A stretch of 64,000 nt of DNA from Amorphochlora amoebiformis (GCA_054601695.1 BAAHQB010000057.1:744001-808000); one strand, 5' to 3'; positions 1 through 57,009 are shown, counted from the first letter of the stretch. Notes: generated from the letters alone by a model not told the origin. Numbers and translations are program-made.

Positions 1-4590
<4,590 letters not shown>

Positions 4591-5500
4591 CACCTGAATG
4601 GCTCTACCGACCCGACGGACCACCCTAATATTAATCATCGTGCGGGATACATACTCTAGTATTGAAGCGATACTAGTGACGACTTTTGGGGCTTGGCAAG
4701 TGTAATTTAGGTAATATTACGTAATTGAGGTTCGGAAACGTAACACACAAAGCAGAATATCTAGATATAGTAGTATACATGTGCTTCTACTTCCTAGACT
4801 TCAGTAGATTCAGAGGCTCGACTTCAATACTTGCCCTCCCGTAGACGCAAAGTACATGCTTTCACGGTCGACATACACATTCTCAATTTCTCATCGGACG
4901 ATAGCATCAATCAGCATGAGTAGGAAACATAGTTACATGCCGAAAATATATCTAGTATATATGCCCGGGTGATATAGGTCACACTCCTGTACATATCTGC
5001 ATATCCTAGCATCGTCATATCGTGATATGTATTCACTAGTAATTAGTTAGCACTACTGACTAGACTTTTCTAGACTGGCTATCAAGGCTATACTGCTTCG
5101 CGGCCCGACAATCTCAGATAGGCGAAGTTACCATGATTGTCCTGATTTGTGTTCGTACAGTACGAATCTAAATTGGCCGCACCTAGCTTCTACTAGTTCT
5201 AGACCTTATGATTTAAGCGGACAATGATATGATTGATAGCCGGGAATACATCACAGTTGTCACTGTCTCAGTAGTCAGCGAATACAATGATTAGTTTCAA
5301 CTTGAAATTTCTAGAATTTAAGGCCGCCTACGGATTGTGTCTAGTGTGTCACGCGAAACTTCAGATTTTCGAGCCGCTAAGTGAATTCTCAGCGGGTCTG
5401 ATGAAGATATCATATACATGTATACGTTGCGTTCAAAAAAAGTACAAAATATTCTATACGGCATGAACAACAGTTTTCAATGTATGTATATTATGGCGAA
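4591..5500. other. CTAG-rich spacer between convergent genes Z and Y
   Basis: About 900 bp of complex, non-repetitive sequence with many CTAG words (TCTAGTATT, CCTAGACTTC, CACTAGTAATTAG, CTTCTACTAGTTCTAGACC). No open frame or splice chain found. Noticeably different in texture from both the exons and the microsatellite introns. Confidence 0.7.
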
Positions 5501-5859
5501 TGTTTTTAGAGGATTTATGTTATATATATGTACATACATATGTGTATATATGTGTGTGTGTATATATATAATATATATATATATGTGTGTATGAATATAT
5601 ATATGGATGTACACAACGTATGAATCATCACATCATTGAAACCTTCTCTACACGCACACACACACACACACACATACACACATATATATATATATACACA
5701 TATGCACACACATATACACACACATATATACATATACACACACATATATATACAGTATATTTGTATATTCACATGGATATTTTCACACACGCATATATGT
5801 ATAAAATATAATGTTTAAATATATATATGTATGTATATATATATATATATATATATGCA

Positions 5860-5900
<41 letters not shown>

Positions 5901-6067
5901 GCATGTACAAGTGGCATATTGATGTATTTTGCATACGTCATAGTAAATATATACACACACACACGCATGTATATATATATATATATATACCTATATATAT
6001 ATATACCTATATATATATATATCCTTGTATATATTACACACATATCTATACATACATATATATATAT

Positions 6068-6110
<43 letters not shown>

Positions 6111-6132
6111 ACATGCATATATTTGTACATAT

Positions 6133-6167
<35 letters not shown>

Positions 6168-6180
6168 CACGTAAAATGAG

Positions 6181-6427
6181 CTATTTAAACAAACACTCTC
6201 CAAACCGTTTTTTAGGTGATTTGCCTGTCCCCCTCGTTATCCGGACACTCTGATTTTTTTGTGCCCTCGTTATCCGGACACTCTGATTTTTTTGTGCCCT
6301 CGTTATCCGGACACTCTGATTTTTTTGTCCCCTCGTTATCCGGACACTTAGTTTCGTCTGTCCCAAAGGAACTATTACTTCGGGCCTGTGTATATATGTG
6401 GAGACATATATGCATGTAAATATGTAT

Positions 6428-6463
<36 letters not shown>

Positions 6464-6620
6464 TCTAAAGATATATATATTTAAATTGTATATACTTGGA
6501 ATATAATTCAGTTAAATGTATATATATATATATATATACATACATGTATATATATATATATATATCGATATATACATATATAGATAAGTATAAGTTTTCC
6601 AAACATTGGCTATTTGTCCT

Positions 6621-6656
<36 letters not shown>

Positions 6657-6871
6657 AACATTGGTTATTTGTTCTTAGATGGAGGATACGCGATTTTTGG
6701 ATATATTTATGTATATGTATATGTATATATATACATGTATATATATATATATATATATGCACATATATACATATGTAGATAAATACAAGTTTATATACAT
6801 TGATTTTTGTTCTTAGTTAAAATGATAGATACGTGCTTTTCGTATATATATACATACACACACAAACACAA

Positions 6872-6961
<90 letters not shown>

Positions 6962-7053
6962 TATACATAAGTTTATATACATTGATATTTGTTCTTAGTT
7001 AAAACGATGGGTACGTGATTTTCGGATATACATACATGTGTATATGTGTGTAC

Positions 7054-7098
<45 letters not shown>

Positions 7099-7140
7099 TA
7101 GAGAGATAGAGAGAGGTAGAGAGAGAGAGATAGATTGTGT

Positions 7141-7193
<53 letters not shown>

Positions 7194-7318
7194 CAGAGAG
7201 AGAGAGAGATAGAGAGAGAGAGAGATAGATATAGAGAGAGATAGAGAGGGAGATAGAGAGAGGGATAGATAGTTTGAGAGAGCGATAGAGAGAGAGAGAG
7301 AGATAGATAGATAGAGAT

Positions 7319-7351
<33 letters not shown>

Positions 7352-7441
7352 TAGAGAGAGAGGGAGAGAGAGATAGAGAGAGAGAGAGAGGGAGATAGAG
7401 AGAGAGAGAGAGATAGATAGTTTGAGAGAGCGATAGAGAGA

Positions 7442-7475
<34 letters not shown>

Positions 7476-7711
7476 AATAGATAGAGAGAGAGAGAAATAG
7501 ATAGAGAGAGAGAGAGAAATAGATAGAGAGAGAGAGAGAAATAGATAGAGAGAGAGAGATAGAGCGAGAGATAGAGAGAGAGATAGAGAGAGATAGATAG
7601 AGAGAGAAATAGAGAGATAGAGAGAGAGAGAGAGAGCCTGATAGAGCGAGAGAGAGATAGAGAGAGATAGATAGATAGAGAGTATATATATATATCTACA
7701 TATATATATAT

Positions 7712-7804
<93 letters not shown>

Positions 7805-7934
7805 TAGATAGATAGAGAGAGAGAGATAGATAGATAGAGAGTATATATATATATATACATAGAGAGAGAGAGCTACCTGCTTCCTTCTTCCAGGGGGGAC
7901 ATATAATCCTGATGTATATACGTATATATATATA

Positions 7935-7990
<56 letters not shown>

Positions 7991-8131
7991 TATGTCTGTA
8001 TAATGATATTGATATGCATACATATGTATAAGTATATAAATGTATACCTTGTCTAACGCGTTTTTTTCTGATTTTTTCGGTCACCCCGCTCTCTGTTGCT
8101 TTATGTACCGTAACATATTATATTATATATA

Positions 8132-8169
<38 letters not shown>

Positions 8170-8532
8170 GTATATATATATATATGTATATATATGTATA
8201 TATGTATATATTTTACACATATGTATGTATATGTATGCATGTAATATATGGAAGTACCCAAATTATACATACACATTATGCATATAAAATGATATACTGA
8301 TATAGCTATGTATTATATACAAGTATCTAAACAAATATATACACATATGAATAAAAATGATATATCTATGTTAATATATAGACGTGTCTAAACAAATATA
8401 CACACATGCATATGAAATGATGTACTCATCCACTTTCATACACACACATATTTCACATACTTTTATATATATATATATATATATATATAACCAATTGATA
8501 ATATATATAATTGCATATATATATATACATAC

Positions 8533-8610
<78 letters not shown>

Positions 8611-8620
8611 TATATATATA

Positions 8621-8664
<44 letters not shown>

Positions 8665-8723
8665 CCCAAACAATTGATAGTAGAACATACCTCGACGGAT
8701 AGCCTTTTCAACAACCTAAAGTA

Positions 8724-8760
<37 letters not shown>

Positions 8761-8829
8761 GTGTATATATATATAAATGTGTGTGTATATATATTATATA
8801 TATATATATTATATATGTATATATATATA

Positions 8830-8887
<58 letters not shown>

Positions 8888-9462
8888 GATATATATGTAT
8901 ATATGTATGTATATATATAAATTTGATGTTTGAGCAAGAATACACTTAGGCTTATGTCATTTATGGTTGGACAGTCTTCACCAGATATTAACATATCAAA
9001 ACAGCGATTTCAGATATTGATTTCTAGATATCCTGGCAAGGTCTTTTTTGGCAGGATTTGCCTAAAACTAGCTAGGGTTAGGGATACCATTGGCCTCTCC
9101 CTTCCAAACAACCCTATGTTATGCTTAGGGTTAGGGTTAGGGTTAGGGTTAGGGTTAGGGTTAGGGTTAGGGTTAGGTTTGTCAGTTACCTGCAGAGCGG
9201 AAGACGCGGCGTCTTGATGAGGACTCTGAATAATGTTAGGATTAGAGAAATGAGAGAAGGATAAGGGTGGGGGGGGGGGGGCTGGGGTTAGGGAGCTCGA
9301 GGACATCGGGGGGACATGCCACAGATATTAAAACAGATATGTTCATAGTATCAATATCAATATGTATTCGAGGACATTCCAGGGACAAGTGGCTGCTCGT
9401 TTGGGGGTTGGGTTTGGGTTAGGTTGGAGTTGATAATTCTGCTTGTTTTTCTTATTTTTTTG

Positions 9463-9499
<37 letters not shown>

Positions 9500-9533
9500 G
9501 TGTGTGATACATAAGCATATCTATTTATGCACA

Positions 9534-9598
<65 letters not shown>

Positions 9599-9659
9599 AG
9601 AGAGAGGATAGAAGCAGTGAAAGGGAGAGAGACTGCCAAAGATAGATGGAAAGAACTAA

Positions 9660-9703
<44 letters not shown>

Positions 9704-9738
9704 GGACGTACCTTCCATACATATATAAAGATATAAAG

Positions 9739-9769
<31 letters not shown>

Positions 9770-9939
9770 TATAAATACTCTTGTGTATACGTGTAATTGT
9801 ATATACCTGAGGACTTAGGTTTCGTACGGGAATGGCGTACGGCTGGCTCTGGATCCCTTCTCACCCTTCTTTCTCCTCTGTATGTATACATATTATATAT
9901 ATATATATATATATATGGTATATATATATATATTATATA

Positions 9940-9973
<34 letters not shown>

Positions 9974-10064
9974 TATGTATATATGGTTCAGGATCCCTTC
10001 TCCCCCTTCTTTCTTCTCTGTTTGTATACATATTATTATATATATATATAAAATATTATTTAAA

Positions 10065-10134
<70 letters not shown>

Positions 10135-10287
10135 GAAAAAAAAAGCTATACGCATACAAATAGCTTACCTCTTGTCCAACATAAAGTCTCCAGCTAGAAC
10201 CCTCGCCTTATGCCTCCCTACATCCGACTGCCAAATCAAGATAATTTCACCAAACCCACTTAAACGAGGAATGCACGGCACGGCCAT
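6181..10287 (-). CDS. Gene Y: small basic protein, nine exons, function unknown
   Basis: Proposed exons, 5' to 3' on the minus strand: 10287-10169 ([18 protein letters not shown]..., donor AG|GTAAGC), 9877-9807, 9392-9376 (17-nt microexon, weak), 9225-9190, 9061-9003, 8715-8691, 8090-8048, 7908-7877, 6357-6181 (TAG). Total 579 nt, about 192 residues. The first exon and the 9877 exon fit exactly (phase 2), and so do the 8090 and 7908 exons (phase 1). The middle is less certain: 8715-8691 also reads in another phase if 9061-9003 is skipped and 8092 is the acceptor. The product is strongly basic, with an 11-codon repeat (unit [11 protein letters not shown]) near the C-terminus and a tail ending [13 protein letters not shown]. 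No family recognised. Starts 241 bp from the divergent gene W. Confidence 0.45.
6234..6350. repeat. 33-bp tandem repeat, about 3.5 copies
   Basis: The unit contains CCCTCGTTATCCGGACAC followed by TCTGATTTTTTTGTG. Because 33 is divisible by 3, several frames stay open through it. On the minus strand each unit carries TCAG directly before AGTGTCCGG, so it may be an expanded acceptor-side copy of gene Y's last exon. Confidence 0.9.
7096..7870. repeat. GA/GATA-rich low-complexity tract in gene Y intron
   Basis: Purine-rich GAGAGA and GATAGA mixture broken by (AT)n; pyrimidine-rich on the gene Y sense strand. Confidence 0.95.
9121..9178 (-). repeat. Telomere-like array in gene Y intron (CCCTAA on the sense strand)
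   Basis: Eight TTAGGG units on the plus strand. Relative to gene Y it is CCCTAA and lies just after a GTAACT donor and before the 9061 acceptor. Confidence 0.95.
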
Positions 10288-10371
10288 GCACACATACGTC
10301 TAGTCACATAGGATTAGAATTATGATTAGGGTGTTTGGGTGATAATTAGTCCCATTCATCGCTACCCACTG

Positions 10372-10433
<62 letters not shown>

Positions 10434-10528
10434 CATAGAGCCAGAGTGACACCCTCAACATCGCTGTCACGTGACATCAAACAGAGCTTGTAAAAGATCA
10501 ACACAACACCCGCCATTCATCACTTGCA

Positions 10529-10825
10529 ATGAAAACAATTGAACGAGAAGCATACATAATCGCAAGCCGTATATTGGACAGCTATTTTCATCATCCCGCC
10601 AAAATATCATTAGTTGCAATGAAAACAATTGAACGGGAAGTATACATAATCGAAAGCTATTACAACCCCATGTGCATTTACGCGTGCCAAGCATACATGA
10701 ATGCGAAGCGGTCCAAAGCACAGGCATGTGAGGGCCTGTACACACCCATGGACATATTTTGCGCGGAGCAAATATCTCTCACAGATTTCAAGGGATACAT
10801 CGCCAATCGCCGAAACTCCACTTAA
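10529..10825 (+). CDS. Gene W: 98-residue protein, apparently single exon
   Basis: ATG at 10529 to TAA at 10823-10825. The composition is ordinary and unlike the microsatellite frames. Residues 1-14 recur almost exactly at about 31-44 (MKTIEREAYII and MKTIEREVYII), so the N-terminal third is an internal duplication. Five cysteines follow in the second half (CIYAC, QACEG, IFCAEQ); their spacing is not the CX9C pattern of mitochondrial twin-Cys proteins. The frame is open upstream to a possible acceptor near 10484, so this could be a last exon. Convergent with gene X, divergent from gene Y. The antisense frames are Cys/Trp-rich and less convincing. Confidence 0.45.
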   Translation: MKTIEREAYIIASRILDSYFHHPAKISLVAMKTIEREVYIIESYYNPMCIYACQAYMNAKRSKAQACEGLYTPMDIFCAEQISLTDFKGYIANRRNST

Positions 10826-10905
10826 ATGATTTTCGCATCTTCTCGGCCCCATGTAGATTTATAGATTCGAAACGACCTGGTACATGTCTACACAATTCAT
10901 GCTTC

Positions 10906-11111
10906 TCAAGGCACCTTGCTGAACTCCTCCTCGTAGTCTTTCCTCCTACCCTGGATATCCTGGCCGATTTCACAGAAACTTTTTAATTTTTCGCACTCAG
11001 AGATGTACGCAGTAGGTGAGATGAAACCAAGCGGTGGGTCAAGCTTTATGAGTCAACCAGGATCTGCCTGAAGAAGTTTCGGGCTCGACCCCGCTTCTTC
11101 TTGTCCGTCAT
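10906..11111 (-). CDS. Gene X: 47-residue basic/acidic protein, two exons
   Basis: Exon 1, 11111-11058, starts ATG and reads MTDKKKRGRARNFFRQIL. A 62-nt intron (GTTGAC...CTGAG) follows, then exon 2, 10995-10906, containing CEIGQDIQGRRKDYEEEFSK and ending in TGA. An alternative removes a 27-nt intron (10914-10888) and ends at TAA 10824-10822, antisense to the stop of gene W. The sharp change from microsatellite to coding-like sequence and the 128-bp divergent arrangement with gene A support a real gene. Family not recognised. Confidence 0.4.
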
Positions 11112-11239
11112 TCCAGACACGTGCCTGTGATCGAAAAATTAAGATAAATTCCTGGATTCCGATTATAGATATTAAAATCTAATATGCAGATAATAAGACT
11201 TGGTTACCTTCACATTTTTTTTTAAATTTGAATTCCCAA
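11112..11239. promoter_or_regulatory. Divergent promoter gap between genes X and A
   Basis: 128 bp separate the two proposed start codons. The motif AAATTTGAATT lies at 11224-11234, six bases before the gene A ATG, after a T-run. The same 11-mer occurs at 46601 and 57690, also near E2F-like GGCGCGAAA motifs. No TATA box is distinguishable in this AT-rich setting. Confidence 0.4.
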
Positions 11240-23228
<11,989 letters not shown>

Positions 23229-23309
23229 CGTTAGCTTTAATCGTATTTGAGTCAGAAACCGAAAGTAAATTGGTTCGATGGTGTCAGGAAGTTGGGGATT
23301 AGTGGAGGC

Positions 23310-29953
<6,644 letters not shown>

Positions 29954-30010
29954 CTCAAATTCACCAAAATTATGATCATTAAACTGAATTTCAACGGCTA
30001 CGTAGCCACA

Positions 30011-30048
30011 TCTCGGCACGTGCCGAGAATTTTTTTTTTTTTTTTTTT
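30011..30048. terminator. 18-bp perfect palindrome followed by a T-run
   Basis: TCTCGGCACGTGCCGAGA (30011-30028) is a perfect inverted repeat with CACGTG at its centre, followed by AA and a run of about 20 T. It lies 58 bp past the gene B stop. It could form a 3'-end hairpin or be an E-box-type site; a 3'-processing role is inference. Confidence 0.35.
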
Positions 30049-30090
30049 TCTCGCTCTCGAAAGCTAGACGGGTCTAGAGAATGTTTCTAG

Positions 30091-30189
30091 ATTATATATG
30101 CGTGTGACGATGATTATTATGATGAGCCGTCATATGAGGATGACAATGTATACGATATGTTCGAGAATATAGATAGTCCAGATAACTAG
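30091..30189 (+). CDS. Candidate acidic last exon, unassigned
   Basis: Open from acceptor TTCTAG (30085-30090) to TAG 30187-30189. Reads with DDDYYDEPSYEDD and MFENIDSPDN, strongly acidic. Could be an alternative end of gene B. Chance is possible, as the frame is only 33 codons. Confidence 0.25.
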   Translation: MIYACDDDYYDEPSYEDDNVYDMFENIDSPDN

Positions 30190-30333
30190 TGGTAGTCGGT
30201 ACACTTGACTAGTAATATAATATTATATGTAGTATATATATATGTATATATATATATATATATCTTATAATATATATATATATACATATATATGTATATT
30301 ATAATGTATATATATATATATATATAATCTAGA

Positions 30334-30387
<54 letters not shown>

Positions 30388-30392
30388 TAGAC

Positions 30393-30427
<35 letters not shown>

Positions 30428-31042
30428 CCTAGATACTAGATATATCAATATACTAGATATATCCAGACTAGGTTCTAGAGGTTGTACTGCCGCTACTGCG
30501 GGCCACTGACAGTTGTTACATGTGTATTACCTAAAATACTGGACTACGGTATATATATGTACTATGATACTACTATCTATATATATGATGTGTCTAAATC
30601 TAGAGCTTGTAATATACGGTATTATACACCGTATTAAGTTACTAGTAACATGATTCAATCATTACTGAATATTGTATCATGATATGATTATAATATACTT
30701 AATATATACTAGATATAGTATACGTATTATATCCGTACATTAGATACACACACATCACTATATATATATGTATATCTAGGTATATATTTACATACATATA
30801 TATGTATATACACATGTGTATATATACATATGTATACATACATATATATATATATGTATGTGTATATATATGTATCACACTGGCAGTAAGTATATATATT
30901 TTTATATATATATATATATATCACAGTATATATACATATGTAAATATATGTATATATATGTGTGTACATATATACATATAAATCATAGTATATATTTAAT
31001 AGTATGATTATTCGTATGTAAATCTAGAAATATATACTAGAT

Positions 31043-31075
<33 letters not shown>

Positions 31076-31080
31076 ACATT
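30190..31080. other. CTAG-rich spacer between convergent genes B and D
   Basis: AT-rich DNA dense in CTAG tetramers (ACTAG, TCTAGA, CTAGATA), with little clean microsatellite apart from short (AT)n. I see no exon chain here. Similar stretches occur at 4591-5500, 45880-46090 and 57760-58660. Confidence 0.7.
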
Positions 31081-31272
31081 ACTAAACAACATATATGAAA
31101 CAATACTGACTAGACAGAGTCAATGTCAATGACCATTCCAATTCTGTAAAACGTGGTCGATAACAGTGCTATCGCTAATCATCACACCTCTCAACCTTCC
31201 GGCAGCATAATTCCGCAACTGTTTAGAGCCTAGACTAAAATGCACGATTGGTTACATACCAATCAACATGTT

Positions 31273-34415
<3,143 letters not shown>

Positions 34416-34514
34416 TCCGCGCGAAGGTATTTTGGATGACATTCGGCGATTTCAATTTTTTGACTTCATTTCAGACTGTCACACAGATTTGTCACGGATC
34501 AAAGACAGGCTTCG
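34416..34514. promoter_or_regulatory. Divergent promoter gap between genes D and E
   Basis: 99 bp between opposed start codons. Contains TTCCGCGCGAAGG next to the gene D ATG, a GC-rich word resembling E2F-type sites; a near-identical word (TCCGCGCGAAGG) lies inside gene D exon 3, so its meaning is uncertain. Confidence 0.35.
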
Positions 34515-40238
<5,724 letters not shown>

Positions 40239-40271
40239 AAGACAGAAAACGGTTCATGTGCATCTTTACAT

Positions 40272-40343
<72 letters not shown>

Positions 40344-40419
40344 TGCTAAATATATATAATAGATGTATAACTTCACAGTATGGAAAGATTTTACGCGAAA
40401 ATCAAAATCGAAACATAGC

Positions 40420-44098
<3,679 letters not shown>

Positions 44099-44133
44099 AA
44101 TAAGAGGACACGTGGCTCGCTGAGTTAACAACG

Positions 44134-44259
44134 ATGGTTAACATCGAGGAATGTGGAAACATTGTCATAGCTTTTCTGAATTCGCTGGAGATCCCAGAGA
44201 TTAGTCGAGATCGCCTCATTCGGTATTACCAGATACCACCCAGTAACGCCCATAACTAA
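44134..44259 (+). CDS. Candidate 41-codon frame or first exon
   Basis: ATG to TAA, reading MVNIEECGNIVIAFLNSLEI and then ISRDRLIRYYQIPPSNAHN. Ordinary composition. A donor CG|GTATTA at 44223 would make it a first exon instead. Its links to neighbours are unresolved. Confidence 0.3.
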   Translation: MVNIEECGNIVIAFLNSLEIPEISRDRLIRYYQIPPSNAHN

Positions 44260-44524
44260 GGAGGTTTCAAGCTATTTTGATGATCAGGCGTGACGTCTTG
44301 CCATGTCACGCTTTGAAGTTTCCAGAAGACTCTTGTGGCTATGTGCATATATCCGCTTGATCTAAACATGTTTTTTTTGATCGAACGGATAGGAAACAAA
44401 TTGGGGACTAACACTGCTATACAGTCCGCTGCGCTAGGAATATATTTATATTATGGCATACGTATATATATATATATATATGTATGTATATGTATATATA
44501 TGTAGAATACACACACATATGTAA

Positions 44525-44580
<56 letters not shown>

Positions 44581-44619
44581 TTCGCATTCACATTCCATAT
44601 TAGTACAGAGATATCTTGC

Positions 44620-44745
44620 ATAACTCTAACCTAACCCTTATCTAAGGGTTAGGGTTAGGCTTACGGTTAGGGTTAGGGTGAGGCTTAGGGTTAGGGTTAG
44701 GCTTTTAGGCTTAGGGTTAGGCTTCTAACCCTAACCCTAACTGTA
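44620..44745. repeat. Mixed-orientation telomere-like block
   Basis: CTAACCCTTA, then TTAGGG/TTAGGC units, then CTAACCCTAACC: both strands within 125 bp and more degenerate than the intronic arrays. Confidence 0.9.
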
Positions 44746-44787
44746 CACCTAAGCCAATGATACTGGTAACACTGTCCTAATGTAAAG

Positions 44788-44862
44788 ATCAAACAAGAGG
44801 TGGAGTCGCTTCTCCTAGAATGCGAGGTTTACATTAATGAGGAAAAATATTTCGCGCTGTGA
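44788..44862 (+). CDS. Candidate terminal exon
   Basis: After TGTAAAG acceptor, preceded by CCTAATG; reads IKQEVESLLLECEVYINEE then KYFAL and TGA. Phase 0. Not linked with confidence to another exon. Confidence 0.3.
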   Translation: MKQEVESLLLECEVYINEEKYFAL

Positions 44863-44998
44863 GCTGCAACTTTCCTGACTCAGGTATGTATCGAAACAAA
44901 ACTGAGTTGTGTATTATATTGTATTGTGTAAGCATATGTATATAATCTAATATGCTATATGGTGTAATTACGTATGTGTATGTGCGTATGTATGTGTT

Positions 44999-45075
<77 letters not shown>

Positions 45076-45186
45076 GTGTGTATGTATATGTGTAATATGT
45101 ATATGTATATGTATGTGTGTATATATATCACATATATACACATATATATATTTACATAATTCCACACTGTTAAATTTATTATACAG

Positions 45187-45237
45187 GTCGTTAAAGTGCT
45201 AATTCAAGTTCTATTTCGATTGTTTTTGGGTACCTAG
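45187..45237 (+). CDS. Candidate terminal exon, hydrophobic
   Basis: After ATACAG; only phase 0 is open: [16 protein letters not shown] then TAG. A strong donor (CTCAG|GTATGT) sits upstream at 44883, but I cannot fix the frame of the exon ending there. Confidence 0.3.
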   Translation, partial: VVKVLIQVLFRLFLGT

Positions 45238-45589
45238 AAAGGTCTAATGATGAATAATTATTCGAAGCTGGTAGAGATCTATAAGAGGAGATTGATTGCT
45301 CACAACATAGTCATAAGGCTAACTGTCTTGGTGGTATATAGAGTAAGTATACGAGGCTCTTTCATTAAGTCTAGTAAGAATGCATTATGCGGATGCTTTA
45401 GGTGTTAGTAAACTATATCTAAATTTGAATTAATATGTTGTTTAGTTGTTAGTAAATTACATATAAATTTGAATTAATACATAAGTATTCTAGTATTGTT
45501 TTCGTTGTAGTAATTGTGCACGCAATTATTGAGAGGTTTAACTTGGATTGTGTATCATGATTATATATATATATATATATATATATGTT

Positions 45590-45645
<56 letters not shown>

Positions 45646-45809
45646 TATACATATATATATACCTAGTATACACATATATATATATATATTTATTTTTATA
45701 TATATACATGTTTACATATATATGTATATATATATATATATATATAGTGTATATATATATATATCTAGATATATATAATCTAGATAATATCATGATATCT
45801 AGGATATAT

Positions 45810-45855
<46 letters not shown>

Positions 45856-45879
45856 TATAAGAGTACGGTAGGGATATGT

Positions 45880-46090
45880 TGTGTTATCATATCTCTAGAT
45901 CTAGGTATTGTCGTCGTCACGATTCTAGAACTCGAGTCTTGAATACCTAGAATATTCTAGAATATTCTAGAATATTCTAGAATACCTAGAATATTCGCTT
46001 AATCAACTCTAGCTAGTTACGATCTACTAGTCTAGACTAGCTAGAGTAGCTAGAATGGTGTTAATCGATCATGATTATATATACTATATT
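45880..46090. other. CTAG-rich spacer with TCTAGAATAT repeats
   Basis: Contains a short tandem ATTCTAGAAT array (about 45948-45990) and dense CTAG words. Lies between the plus-strand candidates ending near 45237 and the minus-strand gene H. Confidence 0.7.
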
Positions 46091-46111
46091 ATATATATAT
46101 ATATATATATA

Positions 46112-46178
<67 letters not shown>

Positions 46179-46248
46179 TTTATATACATATATATACATA
46201 CATATCTATACACACGTATATACACACATATATACACACATATATGAC

Positions 46249-46368
46249 TAAAGATTCTTCAAAAACACCCCCATATCTCTCTGTGTCGGCCACTCGATAG
46301 CCAATAAACCGCCACGAAGGTACTCCTAGTACTCCCAGCCGTATGCTAAATACCATGTCCACCAGCAT
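46249..46368 (-). CDS. Gene H: first coding exon of an unknown minus-strand gene
   Basis: ATG at 46368-46366 opens MLVDMVFSIRLGVLGVPSWR and IGYRVADTERYGGVFEESL, ending TTA|GTCATA. The frame is open back to a model acceptor, nine T then AG, at about 46410, and a GTAAGA donor lies further upstream (about 46527), so the 5' UTR probably carries an intron. Downstream exons were not identified before the CTAG spacer; a weak candidate tail lies near 45530-45450. Divergent from gene K. Confidence 0.4.
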
Positions 46369-46697
46369 CGGAATACTGTTTCGGTTCCGAGAAAAGACGA
46401 AACCGCCTAAAAAAAAATAATTATTATTTCGGCGGGATATACGAACCCTAGCCTCGTCTGGCGAGCTTAGAGTTTGCGCCCCAGTCCTAGGAGTGCATTG
46501 TCGGGAGTAAGGTTGGGGAAGCACTTTCGCCTACTCTTTCTTACCAACCTCTCCCCTACCCCTGTTGCTCCCAACGCTATTCTGGCGCGAAAATTTCGGG
46601 AAATTTGAATTGTCTTCCGTTCTGTTTCGATTGAAAAGGGGGGTCTGTCAGGGTATTTCAAATGACACTTATGCAATTTATTCTGTTGACCAGAAGC
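46369..46697. promoter_or_regulatory. Divergent promoter region of genes H and K with E2F-like site
   Basis: GGCGCGAAA at 46584-46592 (TTTCGCGCC on the other strand fits the E2F/DP consensus), followed by AAATTTGAATT at 46601-46611, the 11-mer also found before gene A. The same pair, GGCGCGAAA with AAATTTGAATT, occurs at 57690-57732. Confidence 0.45.
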
Positions 46698-55443
<8,746 letters not shown>

Positions 55444-55578
55444 GTTAGTATAGTATATTGTTATTTTAATACATATTTTATATTTCTCTCTCTCTCTCTC
55501 TATACATATATATATATGTATGTATGTATATTAATATATATATATATATGTATACATATATACACATATATAGGAATA

Positions 55579-55618
<40 letters not shown>

Positions 55619-55976
55619 CATAAATGCAAATGAAAGGCATATATCGTTAGTTTAGTAGTGTAGAATGACCACTAGAGTCAGTGCTCGGACAAGGAACAGA
55701 TATAACATTGTTTACGATTCAACAGATATAACATTGTTTACGATACAACATGGTTCACTCGCACTTGGTCATCAACCCATTCGATAAGGAAAGGGGAGAG
55801 GAAAGTCGACTAAGGATTCGTTTACCTGGATGAAACGAGACTTTATTCGTGAACGAAGTTGATTGACAAGAATTAGATTTAGGTTCCCTAGAGGGAGCTC
55901 GAGATGCTTTGAGAAGGATTTGGTTACCTAGAGGGCACTCGAGATGTTTTGAGAAGGATTTAGTTACGTAGAGGGA

Positions 55977-56063
55977 ACTCGAGTTGGTTCGAGAAGGATT
56001 CGGAGGAGGAGAGTGAGATTTGATATTTCCAAACACTTCCGTCTATTGTGCAGCTGCGTTAAC

Positions 56064-56108
<45 letters not shown>

Positions 56109-56150
56109 ATATATATACATATATGCACACATATATTTATATATGTATGA

Positions 56151-56184
<34 letters not shown>

Positions 56185-56295
56185 GGTGGTCTAGTAATTC
56201 AGAGGGTCGGACTTGTTCGCGACGAAGGCAAAACTAAGGTTATATAATATATGTATATATATATATATATACATATATATTATATATATAAATAT

Positions 56296-56390
<95 letters not shown>

Positions 56391-56490
56391 TATTGAATAA
56401 TGTATATGTATACACTAGTATATCACAAAAAATATATGTATATATATATATATATACAAATAACTATATATATATATGTATATATATATG

Positions 56491-56545
<55 letters not shown>

Positions 56546-56703
56546 ATGTTGTACAGAGCACGGTTGAGTGGGATGGTGGAGAAATCGGAGGGATTGCATT
56601 AAAAGGTGTTCTATTCCATTTTAAACGTGTGTGCATACATGTACATACAGACACAAATACATGCATAATATCCAAATTGATAGAAAGATTACTGAGGAAA
56701 GAG

Positions 56704-56747
<44 letters not shown>

Positions 56748-56927
56748 TATTTTACACATTTCTTACATGGTTCGTACGTATTTTACATTAATATACAACC
56801 TTCGACGCAACTGTACAATCATGTATCACACCATATCATACTACATATCATACTACATATCATATCATATCAATATACCACACCATAAAATACCCTAGCA
56901 TACCATACTATACCATAACATACCTTT

Positions 56928-57009
<82 letters not shown>

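Noticed and set aside
46467-46676. 69-codon minus-strand frame (SIETERKTIQISRN)
   Set aside because: No ATG and a GTAAGA donor inside; lies in the H/K promoter and probable 5' UTR of H.
55755-56036. 93-codon minus-strand frame (SFSKHLECPLGNQ)
   Set aside because: It crosses a threefold repeat that reads better as plus-strand acceptor-edge copies leading to the exon at 55977; kept only as a possibility.
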